A stretch of 64,000 bases of DNA from Taxillus chinensis (taxonomy: Eukaryota > Streptophyta > Magnoliopsida > Santalales > Loranthaceae), in assembly GCA_023512835.1 (NCBI GenBank), contig CM042087.1, positions 54,477,897-54,541,896 on the forward strand, read 5' to 3'. The position numbers and the translations under genes were made by a program. Of this stretch, positions 26,660 to 38,800 are shown piece after piece (position 1 is the stretch's first letter; every line of letters starts with the position of its first letter). Below the pieces are notes generated by a model, which saw nothing but the letters and a program-made list of their open reading frames with translations, was not told the origin of the DNA and ran no database searches.

Positions 26660-26752
26660 ACGAATGAAATAATGAATGCAAGTTTTTGCATGCATACCAA
26701 GGACGCCAATAATAAACACCAATGAGAGCTCAATCACTATGACAACAGCCAT
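25140..26752 (-). CDS. SWEET: SWEET bidirectional sugar transporter (MtN3/saliva family), 6 exons
   Basis: A seven-helix membrane uniporter that moves sugars down their gradient, usually at the plasma membrane or tonoplast. Exons in transcript order: 26752-26698, 26341-26305, 26200-25990, 25875-25714, 25621-25502, 25415-25140. They join to 861 nt, 286 residues, with all phases consistent and GT-AG introns throughout. Two MtN3 repeats are visible at about residues 9-96 and 132-217, linked by TM4. The four conserved prolines of the SWEET pore are present: P30 (YLSPM), P50 (SLPYV), P151 (ASPLC) and P168 (EYMPF), with family spacing (20 and 17). TKSVEYMPF and LPNVLGF are diagnostic. The long acidic cytosolic tail (residues 218-286) and length fit clade III (SWEET9-15, mostly sucrose), but the clade was not tested. 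The ATG at 26752 is the only one giving a normal N-terminus. The gene appears intact. Confidence 0.94.
26628..26658. repeat. Poly-G run in SWEET intron 1
   Basis: A run of about 31 G on the plus strand (C in transcript sense) lies inside intron 1 (26342-26697). Similar runs occur at 15267, 36482 and 41116. Some may be assembly artefacts. Confidence 0.85.
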
Positions 26753-26922
26753 TCCTTCAATGACTGCTAAACAATCTCTCCAACTTTAATATTATAATCT
26801 TCCTCAAACGCACACTGAGTGTGTGTTGGATCAGCTGTGGGTTTCAAGCAGTGAAGTCGTTGTAGCTCTTTACTCTCTATCCCAAGCTTACGGCTGTGAA
26901 GAATAGCGGGCAATGGAAGTTT

Positions 26923-26930
26923 AATTTATA
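26923..26930 (-). promoter_or_regulatory. TATA box of the SWEET gene
   Basis: On the minus strand CTATAAATTAA lies about 170 bases upstream of the ATG at 26752. This distance allows a 5' UTR of about 140 bases. The assignment is by sequence and position only. Confidence 0.5.
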
Positions 26931-26959
26931 GAGTGGTCCTCAACTCTTAAGAAATAGAG

Positions 26960-28000
26960 TTTTGCATGTAAAAACAGAAGGCCGAACAGTGCAATTGGCA
27001 CCTTTAGTGCCTATTGCTCTTTACAGTTGTTCTGAGAACCAAATTTATTATTGCAGTATGGGCTTCTTTCCCGCCCGCCAGTGCCACTACCTGCAAATGA
27101 GGTTAAGTTGTTTGGATCAAAAAGCAATCACCTCCTCTCCTCTCGGCCGACCCCCGTTCCAAGTGAACGTTCCAAGAACAAACCCAGAGACACACTCCCT
27201 GATGGTCCCATCATTGCTCTTCCTGACGTGTCACCCACCATGGGGCTTAAGGTTTACAGCTCATGCATTTGAGTTGGCTTGTCATGCACTCTCTCGTGGT
27301 TTAATGATTTTATGCATTGCACTTTCACCAACTTGGCATGCTAAATCCAGACTTTGTGTCCTATAAGCCTACCCCATTTGGGAGTGTTAGTGAAAGCCCT
27401 TACTAATTTTGAACCCGTTTAAATGCCGCATTTATCAAGTTTAAGTATGTGTTGGAGGTAGCTGCGTCAGAAAGAATAATGTAAAGTAAGCCAAGTGGAT
27501 TGGTAGGTTTTATCCGTACTGATGAGTTTTATTAGTATTTTTATACGTGAGACCCTGCAGGCTGACCACAGCTGTACCCTTGCACCCGTTTGCCAAAAGC
27601 CTAAAATTTCTAACACACCCTCTCACATATCACGCACGTGTCATCGTGATAATATAAACAGCCGAAAATCAAAGAATACATCTGCAAACCGAATATATAT
27701 AGTGAATATAGTTACTCTATATTATCATATTAGATTCAGAACAGTTTTATTTATTAACTAATATTTTATCGATAATTTTCCACATTTCTAACATATATTA
27801 AGAACTGATATCACAGGATGTATTCCTCTGAAAATCTCTTACCCGTTTTGTTCAACAAAAATACCACAAAAAGAAGAAGAAGAAGAAGACATAAAATAAA
27901 CATTTGAGAGCACACCAAATTTACGTGCTTCCATAAAAGACCAATCTACTTAACCGGAGATATTTTTCACTATATGATAAAATATATCATATGACATAAC
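26960..28000. other. Intergenic region upstream of SWEET
   Basis: Several frames of 70-135 codons occur (for example near 26962-27366) without family features; none is called. The segment contains the SWEET upstream region and a short (GAA)n run near 27872-27888. Confidence 0.45.
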
Positions 28001-28008
28001 CTGGAACG

Positions 28009-28169
28009 AGGGGCGTAGCCAATTGCTAAAGAGCATCTTATTTCACATGAAAATTTCGAGTTCGATTCCCGTTAAGTAGTGCCAAGGGCGTTGAGTAGTA
28101 GAGCGCCAAAGACTAATCGTGATTTGATACTGTCTATCTATTAATTACAGTTGTGATACGAAAAAAAAA
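28009..28169 (+). mobile_element. tRNA-derived SINE-like element
   Basis: The head GGGCGTAGCCAATTGCTAA resembles a pol III box A (28011-28026), and GAGTTCGATTCCC at 28058-28070 is a near-consensus box B at tRNA-like spacing. A body of about 90 bases follows and the unit ends in an A run (GATACGAAAAAAAAAG). Head, body and A-tail are the SINE plan. No clean target duplication was found. Confidence 0.55.
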
Positions 28170-30430
28170 GACCCAGATCATAAATAATCTAGTATAAAAA
28201 AATAATGAAATAAAATAATAGATATAGTTCATACACAATAGGTTTAAGATCCCACCATGTTAATGTTTTGTTTCCAACATTAAGTCAACTTCTTAATCAT
28301 GACTTGCCAACTATATATTTAACTACATATACGTATAGCTCGAGTGTTTTTACGTATATTATAATTGAATTTGAGCAAAAGGTTAAACTGAAATTTGAAC
28401 CTTTCTGAGTCAAATCCTTGTCAGCCTCAAGTGTTTTATAATTTTTTATCTTTTGTCCTCCTATTATATTTGGATTGGCATGTGAAGAGAGAAAGTGCGC
28501 GGAAGGAACGCAATGGTGGGAAATATCATCGATCCTCTCCCTTCTATCCAACAGTATATTATAGTTTTCCCTGAACAACTGTATATCTGCAATTATTTTA
28601 GTCTGAGAATTTCATTGGGTCTGGACTCTGTAAATAATGTTTGAGATCTCAGTCCACCAAGGTCTGACACGGATATATGAGATATAAAGAATATTCTGTT
28701 GTATCTTTAGGTGGGTTCGAGTTTTGACAAATGATTGTGAATAATCTACAAAGCCCCTTAATATATATATATATATATATGCATGTTTGTGAGTGGGGTA
28801 GGAATAAATCGTACATTAATTATCTGGAGGGCTAGAATGATTCCTTACGTCTGGCCGTATGCTAGTTTGTCATAGTCCCCATCTCTAAGCTTTGGGACAC
28901 ATCGCATCAGTCATAAGAAATGTAAGATATGCAGGCTTAAAAAGGGTTGGCTGGTCCATCATGTTGCAGCATCCACCTTCGATTATTATTAACCTGCAGA
29001 GATGACCGACCTATCATTTTTGCTAGCAGTGTTCCCCTTTCTACAAGTGAACTTTGCATCCCATTTGCATGGGGGTTTCCTTTTTTTGTTTTTTCCTTTT
29101 TTCCCTTTATAAGTTAATGATGTGTATGTCACTATAGAGGTGCTATTTGTATAGGTACGGTGGATGGATCGTAGTGGGCGCTACTTGTTGGCATTGCTGA
29201 TGTAGTAAAGCTCTGCGTTAATTATTTGGTTCGGTGCGAGCGTGCGAATAAGTTGGTTTACCCAAACACATCCAGAGCCAGCCTACCTTCCTGGAAGGGG
29301 GTTGACCACAGTTCCAACTCATCCCCATATCCTCCTCGATCCACAACGATGACATTTGTTGCTTTAGACGCTATATTTGTTTTCTTCTTATTTGTTTTTG
29401 GATACCACTATCCATCAAAACTGTCATCTTCTGTTTTTTTGTTTTGTATTGGGTTTCTGTTTTATTCTCACCTATACCTTCCAGGAATACTACCTATGAT
29501 CCTAAAAAAATATTCTATTGGCTCCAAATTTAACTTTATTCAATACAATTCTTTGTTCGTTTGTATTTTATCAAACAAACAACCGTCTAGATTCAATACA
29601 ATTCTTTGTTGTTTTTTTGGTTTTGTTTGTTTCCCCAACTGCTAATGGAGCTTTAAAAAAAGATTCAAAAGTATATCAAAACCATATATATATATAAATA
29701 TATATGATTAAACCTGTGCATGATTTTGATAAAATATTTATATTTTATAATGTAAAAATAATACAATTTATCAAAACAATGTAATTTTGATCTACTATTG
29801 AAACTCTATTGTCACACCATATTGTGTTCATCCTCAACATATAAACACAGAAAAATACACAAAAAAAAACTAATATTCTCACTTTTCAAAGATATTTTCA
29901 AAAAATAATTATGTTTCAAACTGAAATGAATCAAAATGGGGAACAAGAGCATGGCCCATGAATAGTCCTTACGCTTGCAGAAGTGAGCAAATCGTATGTG
30001 TAAACTAAGCTGATGTTTGTTTTGACCGAGCCATGATGAGTAATGCTAGTATATATGCCATGTGCGTTTGATTCAATCAGTCATCTATACTGAAGTAAGA
30101 AAGTAATACCCCGAAATCTTATACTCTACTCTTGGAGTAATGCTAATATGCTATGTAAAAATATTATTATATTGTCTATCTGTAATGACTAAGTAGTCCT
30201 TACAAATAAAAATAATAAAAAATAAATAAATCAACACACCTAACCACACGATTTTTCTTTGGGCATCACTCTCTCTGTGATGCCTCTCTCTTTCATTACA
30301 ATTTTATTTTTATTTAAATAATAATTTTTATTCTATTTTTTCTCTTATATCTCAATCTTGCTACATAGGACACAGCATAGATTCGTGCTTGTTATAGAAT
30401 CTTGGTCATGGCAAAATGTATCTCTCTTAC
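28170..30430. other. Intergenic AT-rich region
   Basis: No gene is supported. It contains an (AT)n run at 28760-28780 and scattered T-rich frames. A 139-codon frame at 29226-29645 is hydrophobic and low-complexity, lacks family motifs, and is judged spurious. Confidence 0.5.
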
Positions 30431-30439
30431 TATTGAAAA

Positions 30440-31585
30440 GTCATATAGAGCCTTTTTTAAGCATACTCTTCCCTTCTTCAACAAATCCTTTGAATTGTTC
30501 AACATAGATTACTTCTTGAAAATTTCTATTTAAGAAAGCAGATTTTACATCTAATCGTAACACTTTCCACCCATATTGGGCTGCTATAACTAGCGCCATC
30601 CGAATTGTGTATAATCTTGTAATGGGAGCAAATGTATTCTGAGTAGTCTGTTTCAAAATTTTGAGCATGACCTTTAACAACAAATCTGGGCTTATACTTG
30701 TTAATTGAGCCATTTGCATTAAATTTGGTTTTAAAAACTCTTTTTAGTACAACAACTTTCCTATCCTTTGGTTTATTAACTAATTCCCAAGTTTTGTTTT
30801 TTTACAATCATAAACAATTCTTCCTCCATTGGTGGGTCATCTTCAAATAGTCACATTATGCCTCTGATAAATATCATGGAGAGATCTTGTTCCATGAATT
30901 GGTGGGTCGTATTCAAATTCTTCTTGCCGCTGTTCAAATATTTCTTCTACTGACGGTTTAAAAATCAGATTTGAATTCTACTTGCAAATATTTCTTTTGT
31001 TTGCTCCAGTTACAATTTTCATCTTTAATAAAGAATGCATCTTTGCTAACAGTTATCTTCCTAGTTTGAAGTTGATACACTTTGTGGGCTTTAGAATAAG
31101 AACTATAACCAATAAAAATGTTAGATTCTGATTTTTTGTCAAGTTTATCACGATTGACTTGTGGAATGTGAGAAAAACATGTGCAACCAAATACTTTAAA
31201 AAATTTTAGTGAAGGTTTATATCCATACTATTGGATTGAGCTTCCCGAGACCAACACATACCATGCTTCAAAATTGTTTTATTCTTTAATGTTGTGTTGG
31301 ACAATTTATTTTGTAGAAAAACTGCATTACTAACTACCTCAACCCAAAAGTTTTGGGTAATTCTTTTATAGAAAGTTTTGGGTAATTCCCTTAAATCATT
31401 TTTGTTATTGCTATTTTTTATAGAAACTTTTAATAAGATAAGAAAAATGAAACAACAAATAAAATGGTGGTCAAGGCTTGTATTTAAAGAGGCCACTTTC
31501 AAGAACCAATCCACATTAAAAACTAGCCCAACCCACTTAGCTCGCGGTTTATTGGCGATTTAAAACCCGTGCGTATGATACCAAT
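30440..31585 (-). mobile_element. Ty1/copia relic, minus strand (RT and integrase fragments, PBS)
   Basis: In transcript order (high to low coordinate): the remains of a PBS (TGGTATCA, 31583-31576) just inside an LTR-like end (31586), then an integrase C-terminal fragment (NFWVEVVSNAVFLQNKLSN, 31280-31370), then the text before RT (KAHKVYQLQTRKITVSKDAFF) near 31050-31100. Next come FKTKFNANGSINKYKPRFVVKGHAQ near 30640-30740 and the RT block APITRLYTIRMALVIAAQYGWKVLRLDVKSAFLN (30530-30640), then VIYVEQFKGF. This is Ty1/copia order (integrase before RT). Gag, protease and the integrase catalytic core are missing between 31430 and 31576, and frames are broken. A 30-bp tandem duplication (AAGTTTTGGGTAATTC) lies at 31350-31394. 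Confidence 0.8.
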
Positions 31586-32230
31586 TGTCGTGTATTCTTA
31601 CATAGCATTTAAAATAAAATAAATTTAAAAGGTTTCATACCTCAGCCACATTAGGTATGTCAAACCATAAATCTGAATCTGATCTGACCATCTATTTTTG
31701 TTGTAGTTACTTTTAAAGTTTAATGCGCAATTTATTCCCCGAACAACAAATGTACACAGCAAAATTAAAAAGATATCAGTAAGATACTATTACCAACAGA
31801 ACACCATTGATCCAATATCAAAAGTCATGAAAAACCAACCCAAGAAAATTTACTTTGTTTTAGGTTTTTTTATTTTCAAATGTAATATTTATTTTTTATT
31901 TAAAAATAGGTATTATATTTTAAAAATATGATTAGTTTTAAAAATTATGAATTATAATACTTTTTATCATAAGTAGTTTTAAATTCAATGAATCTATGAT
32001 TTTTAAAAATAATTTTATTTTTAAAAATAATATTATCTTATCAAATATCCCAAATGATATATTTGGTACTCGTTTTAGATTTTGTGTTTTGATTTTATAA
32101 TTTGAAATGTTATTTGAATTAAGGTTTAAATACTGATTTCAATTCAACATTTGTAAAAAAAAATCATTTGGTATGTATTTTGAGTTTTGGTTTTGTTTTT
32201 AAAAATTATATAATTTTATATAAAAAAAGA
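31586..32230 (-). repeat. Probable 5' LTR and outer flank of the copia relic
   Basis: The plus-strand TGTCGTGTATTC at 31586 is the complement of an LTR end placed two bases from the PBS remnant. The outer LTR end could not be placed; sequence beyond about 31860 is AT-rich and featureless. Confidence 0.45.
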
Positions 32231-32234
32231 TTTA

Positions 32235-32366
32235 CTTTCCGGCTGCCCTCCTTCGTTTCCTACTCATCAGTTGGAGGATGAAGCAGCCGTCCTTGACCAT
32301 TATGTGCCGGAACCAAGGGTGGTTGAGGAGACATTGTGCTTCGTCATTGCAGGCGATGGCATACGT
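32235..32366 (-). pseudogene. Short coding relic, possibly DUF247-like
   Basis: The minus strand encodes EAQCLLNHPWFRHIMVKDGCFILQLMSRKRR in one open stretch ending in a stop near 32237. The phrase around MVKDGCFILQLM resembles the conserved M-x-x-DGCFI-x-EL block of plant DUF247 proteins. It is isolated, flanked by AT-rich non-coding DNA, and too short for a confident call. Confidence 0.25.
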
Positions 32367-32599
32367 CATGGTAGGTGCTGGTTCATGGTGCAGAGAGCTA
32401 GAGAAGGGAGGGAAGCGTGAGAAGAAGAGAAAGAAAATAAAAAGGAAATGTTAAAAAATGATTGGGTTTGGTTTTTAATCCGAAACAGTTTCAAAACAGC
32501 GGATGAGCGGAATACCAATTCTAGAGTTCCAAAAAAGTTAAATTCATTTTTTAATCTTATTTTAAAACAAACGTGCCAAACGAATTTTCCATACAATTA

Positions 32600-34390
32600 T
32601 ATAATTACAATAAATAAACATTAGTAAATACAACCAAGCATTCGGGTCAGGCCAGACCCGAATTCGATTCAAAAATAATTATGTCGATCCGAATCCGACT
32701 CGACCTGAGAGTTTGAGTAGTTTGGGACGGGTCGGGTCAGGTTAGGACAACAGTTTTTACATTAAATTTATTTAAATTTTTTTGGTCGGGCCTGGGCGGG
32801 CAAGACTCGAGCCCGATCCGATTATTTGTCAGGGCGGGTTATTTTGGGTTGGGACAGCCCGAGTTAGGGCGTTTCGGATTGCTTTGCTATCCCTAATCTA
32901 AATAGAGTTGTAATATACACATTATGGAACCTGAACCCTTTCATAAATATATAAGTATTGGACAACTAGATTTGTTTATCCAATTAAAATATTATTTCAA
33001 TAATTATGCTTTGAAACATGTAAATCAATTTTCTTAAACCTCCCATATACACATTCATAATAAAACTAAAAAAAATTAATTATTTCAACAAAACTAATCT
33101 TTAACAGTCAAATATCTAAAAAACTTATCTTTAAAAACATAAAAAAAATTGAATATCAAATATCTATTTTTTTTAACTGTCAAATATTTAAACTAAAAAA
33201 AATAATTTATGTAATCAATTACCGTAAAATCGTAAATGATATGAACAGTTATAATTTATTCATAATTTTTTTCCCCGGATGTTTTCTAATATGTTGTTAT
33301 ATTATTACAATTAACCATCAATTTATGCAATTTTAATAATATATAATATTACTCTTTAAACTATTATCACACCCAAATGAGGGTTTACTTCCAATTAAAC
33401 CAAAGTATCATATACATAATTAATCATATTTTCAAATCTTCAATCATAAAAACTCAACAACTATCAAAGTCTAGAGGCCAATGAATCTTTACCTTAGGAA
33501 TCCGAACAAATAGCCGTTCAAAGTCTAAAGTACAATATTAACCAAGCTAAATAACAATGGACATTACTATATATTCAAAGTCACAAATTTAAATTACTCC
33601 CTAAAACTCAAAATTGGGTTTTATAATTTGGATAAAACACATGCAAGTTTTGATATCCAATTAAGTAATTATGGGACCAATTGAATGCATGAGGGAGGAG
33701 GGGATAGATATTAGAGTTCAAGTGCTTATTGGGTTTTATCACAAAAACGCTGGTTAGAGGATGGCTAACAACGGCCATTGCTGGCAGTAGAGGTGGCGCT
33801 TGTGAGTATTTTCATGGGCAATTCTAAGAATTTTTTTTAGAATATTTAAGATTAAAGGGTGTTTAATTTTTTTTATTTAAGGTGTTTTTTTTATCATATA
33901 TATATATATTCCATTAATTTGTTTAAAATTACCCTCACTTATACCTAGTGCCGCCAGTGTGGCAAGCCTCACCAGAATGAATTACTGATTGTACTGAGCG
34001 AGTTGCAGATGATCTCCCATGGCCATGCATTATTGGGGCATTCCACAAAGTGGGAGAGGGATTTTGGAAGAGAGAAGAAGTAGCTAGCTAGGCTCAAAGT
34101 ATATTCGCTCTCAAACTCAAGAACTACCTTAGAGGACCCCAAAAAAGTGAACAATTCCTCATCAAAATAATGAGTAATCTTTCATATCTATATGTTCCAA
34201 ATTGACAAACATGTTGTCGCATTTGTGTTGCCAGATATCTTGTGCAACCCATTTTGATATTAAAACCTTAAACCAAACAAACCAATAATAATAATAACAT
34301 TTTGGTCTTTGGGTGCATTGAAGGATGGCAATGAAGGGTGAAATACGTTTCTTCAACTAAATGTAATATAATACTATGTCCCAATTGACA
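32600..34390. other. Intergenic AT-rich region
   Basis: No gene is supported. 32640-32890 contains GGTCGGGTCAGG / CCCGACCCGA-type motifs similar to 18000-18280, probably the end of a dispersed transposon. The rest is AT-rich. Confidence 0.45.
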
Positions 34391-34397
34391 AGTAATC

Positions 34398-34469
34398 AAT
34401 TCTATGGTGTAGTGGTTAGCACTCTGGACTTTGAATCCAACGACCTGGGTTCGGCTCTCGGTAAGACCT
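34398..34469 (+). pseudogene. tRNA-Gln(UUG) pseudogene
   Basis: The 72-base sequence matches the body of plant tRNA-Gln: TATGGTGTAGTGGTTAGCAC (D arm), TCTGGACTTTGAATCCAA with anticodon TTG, and CCTGGGTTCG (T arm). The acceptor stem is damaged: 5' AATTCTA against 3' TAAGACC leaves three mismatches. Box B reads GGTTCGGCTCT instead of GGTTCGANTCC. It is therefore judged non-functional. Confidence 0.8.
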
Positions 34470-35850
34470 ATTAAAGGAAAATTTATTTTTTGTTTGTCAC
34501 CTTCACAATAGGTCTGAGTCCTGATAGTCTAAAATTGGGCTTATGTATTGGGCTGAATAGCACTAGACCGATCCAAGAAAGATTGAGGCGAGGCTTATTG
34601 GGATTGGGTTGCCACCCACCCCACTTCAACTTTATTATTATTATTAACTAAGGTCTTAAGTATTTACTTAATTAAACTCCAAAATTATTTAAATTACATT
34701 GCATTAAATTTTATGTAACAAAATATGCTAATAATGTGTCTACGTTCACTACATCATGTGTGCATGAAATGATGAAATTAGAAAAATCAGATATTTTGTG
34801 CTTAAGATATTTTGATAGTTCCAAGATCCAGTTAAGTTGTATAACTGTGTGTAGAGGAAGAAAATGGTTTTCTACTTTTTAAAAAGTAGGCATAAGAGTA
34901 ATGTATTCCATTTTATATATACACATTCAATATTGATTTCTTATATGTCATTCCTATTTCTCACATAATTTGATGAATCAATAAAAATTCGTTAGCATGA
35001 TGTATAATTTTGATGACTTTTTTCAAAAATTCTTAAAATATAAAAGAGTTTGTTTCAAGTCATATAAAATCAATTTTGAAGATTGAAGTCTTTGATCATA
35101 CTCAATTCTGACAACAAATAAGAGGTTATGGTAAAAATGTGTTAAAATCACTAATAAGTGTTCAATTAATGGTTAACGTTCAAAATGACACCTTAAATCA
35201 AGTCACAATTATTACTTTCTTAATGTACTTGTCATTATGAGAATTATAATTTATATTGTCTATTTTTGCCTATGGGCTTATTTTTTCTTATTTTTGTTTT
35301 TTTTCAATAAAAATAGTTTATGACAGTATAATATGGGGTCCAACACAAAATGGGATTGTTTTCAAGAAAACAAAATGTGAGATCACTCGTCGTGATGGCC
35401 TGAGTTCAAAATAAAATTTCATATTTCTTTAAAGGTTAAGCTATCCTGCTAGTGCCAAAAAAAATAGTTTTTTTACAATAAAAGTAATTTATGACACAAC
35501 AGTATAGACTCGGCTAGCATAAAAAATGAACTTATTTTCAAGAAAACAAGATATGGGTTAAAATAACCCATACACTAATACAAGTGATTTAATAGCTTCA
35601 TTAAAAAACAGAAGTACACATGCATTAGTTTGATCACTATATTTACTTGACCCAACTCCAATATGATATATTTTTATATGTGGATTATATGTTAATCCTA
35701 TTTAGGGTAAGGTGGAGATTGATAGGGTGAAGGCTTAAATGTATTTAAAGTTCAAGATGAAGGATTTTGAAAAACGTAAGAAGATTCTTACGAGGAAATC
35801 TAGTGGGATAGTGGAAAGGGTGATAGATTAAGAAGAAAGTATTAAATTTT
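34470..35850. other. Intergenic AT-rich region
   Basis: The first 150 bases (to about 34620, AGACCGATCCAAGAAAG ... GGGTTGCCACCCACCCC) may belong to a retroposon that includes the tRNA-like unit. Nothing else is supported. Confidence 0.4.
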
Positions 35851-35855
35851 TTTTG

Positions 35856-38800
35856 ACATAAATGGAAAAACGAAACTGGTTAATACTCTATTGGCTATAC
35901 ATTTCAAAATACGCGCCTCTATGTTTTAAAATATATATAGCAGTCAAAGACATATGAATAATGTTTTTATATGCTAATGTTGTTGGAGATTTGATCTGTG
36001 TAACCAAACACATGAAAAAAAATAAATTTAGTGGTTAATAAGAATCACCACTATATAAAAAACTTAATAACGATTTAAAAACAGCCACTATGTATTTTAA
36101 AAAAAATTAAAATTTAACGTTTATACAAACTATATATACATATATATATTTTTAAAAATATAACATGTTTCACAAAAAAGGTTAAAATTTGTGTCAAACA
36201 TTTTTTAAAATCCCGCCATTTATTTTGGTCTTTGTGCTAACCCACTACCTTTTCATTTCCAACAATCTAATGGCCGAATCTAATGCTACATTTGTCAAAA
36301 CATAATTACATTTTAAAATATAATTATTTTTAAAAATTATGAGTTTAATCAATACTTTTAAATTCAAAAATTCTACTGGTTTTCAAAAATATTCATATTT
36401 TTAAAATTAAGCCAAACGGGCGGGCTATCGTGGTTGCCAGCTTCTTCGCTAGCTGCTGATCTCAGAGAAAGAGAGGGGAAGGGGGGGGGGGGGGGGGGGG
36501 TGGAGGGGGGAATCGCATACCGGTATATTGTTTCCAGCGACCTCGAAGCCCGCCGCGGAAACGTCGTACTGATTTCAGCGCTTGTATTCTTAATGAGGGG
36601 CTCGGGTATGTAACAATTGCCAAAGCTTGTAAGCTAAGAAATATAGCAACTTTATTCCAGCGCTGGTCTTCTTAGTGAGGGGCTCAGGTGTCGTCTTCTC
36701 CGCCGGAGATGATGGTGGTGGTGCTGCTCTTGCGGAGGTGGTGGAGGGAGCAGAGAAGGCGGCTTCAGTTGTTGTGGAGATTAGGGAAGAGAGCAACAGC
36801 GTTGATTGATGTGGGTATTTTTGAGGCTTCTCTTGGAGAAAATGCTATTGACTTAGAGAATAGAGAGAGGTGGATTATTAAATCCTGTCCTTGACCTTTT
36901 TTATTTGATTAAGTTTAATTTTTTATTTTTTAAATCCCCGCTTAAGCCTCTGCTTCAAGAAATTAAATTAATGGGTTAATGGGTTTGTTTCATTTTTTTT
37001 TTCTCCGGGTGGTTTTTATCGGTTATGGGATTTACTATTTTAAACGATTCTGAAATAACTGCATGTGAGTATAAAAACCCTTTACTCTATTTTCAGGTTT
37101 GAACTTGAATGCTGGTGGTCTGTGTTCATATTGAGACATACCAATCTCAGGTGTTTGAGTTTTCATTTCTGTCGTGATTTTGCTTGGATTTGTAGGTTCC
37201 TGATTGTAACCCAGAACACCTGAGGTGGTTGGTTATGTTGGAGCTGGCTGTGGTGTCGGATTTAGTGTTGGAATAACCCTGGCTGGCTTTGGAATTGGTC
37301 TTCCTTCGAATTGCCTCTTTGAAATTTCTAACAATGGTAAATCTTTTGTTAATTGTAGTTCTTGTATACGGTTTAACCAATGTCTGCATCTGGGTTCATT
37401 ACACACTGGGCAGTGTCAACATTTCCGCCCCATTCCTGGCATGCATTTTTTCACCAGTGGTTAAATTGCAATTAAAAAGAATGTATGATTTTGACACAGC
37501 ATCTATACTCCATCTGAACACTTTCATTGACGGCTTGATCCTTGATTTTCCCAAAATGTTATCAAAGCTCTTTCCCCTCTAGTCTAGGAAGAAGGCTTTG
37601 AAATTTGGAATCAAATTAGATATGAAACATAAGATTTTAAATGCCTGTAACTGATTGAAATCATGGGTTATAGTATCAAATGCTGCCTAGAGTTATGAAG
37701 GCTCTGCAAATTGTATACTCAGATTTCCAAAAGAACTCCATACTCAGACTGCCCGGTAGGAATAAAAATGAAAGCTATAAGCCATGCTAGTAAGAGATGT
37801 GTTTGACTTTTAGTCCAATTATCTAGGTATTTAGATAAAATGTTTCAGGTATAAATTTTATCAAAATTATGAATGTGGATTATTCTTTAATTTGTGTTTG
37901 ATGATGACCCTTTTTCTATCACATTACATCCACCATAGGAGGTGGTGTATAGTTTATGTAACACTAGAAATGTTATTAGTGACTCATCTGCATTTGTTTG
38001 CCCATCGTGTTAACCCTTCCACACACACATTTAGCTACACTTACAACTCTTCACAACTACCATTCTACCAATTGTCCAACAGTGCCCACAAATTAACAAT
38101 GTTGACCAGATCACGTATTCTTTTCTTTTTAAACAAGTGAATATTATTAATAATAAAAGACGAGTACAAGGATAAATGGACAGTCACATATTCACCACTC
38201 ATTAACCAGCACTGCTACTGCTCATGCCTAACCAGCTACCCTGCTATTGCTTTAAATGGATAACCAAACCTGCATAATCCTGTAGCTGAACTAGTTAACC
38301 ACTTACTGTGCACCTCTTCTTAATAGAATATAATTACTGCTATATTAAAGGCAACCCTCCCTTCATTGGTTATCTTGATTCCCAATCCCTTTATTGGTTG
38401 TATGACTCCCTCGATTTCTTTGACCGCTTATTTCTGGCTGGCTATTATTACATTAATGACATTAGAATATTACTCAATCGTATAAACATTATTTAAATTA
38501 AGTTGTGACATCCCGTAATCAATGTTATATAGAAAAGTCAGCAGTTTCTTATAAGAGTCAGCAGTTTCTGACGGTGGAAAGTGGAACTGATGATATATGC
38601 TGATAATGATCCAGTAAGTTGCCATGATATTCAAGAACAGGAGTAGACCAACCGTATGATAATAATGTATATTTGTGACAGCGCTTACCATTTATTCAAG
38701 TTTATCAGTTCATACAGGCAGCAATGTTTCTGGTGCCAAAACATTAAATTTTATGAGAATTAGTACCAATAGTCCAATATACTATTTCCCAGTTTATCTT

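Noticed and set aside
29226..29645. 139-codon frame
   Set aside because: Hydrophobic low-complexity text in AT-rich DNA, no splice partners, no motif.
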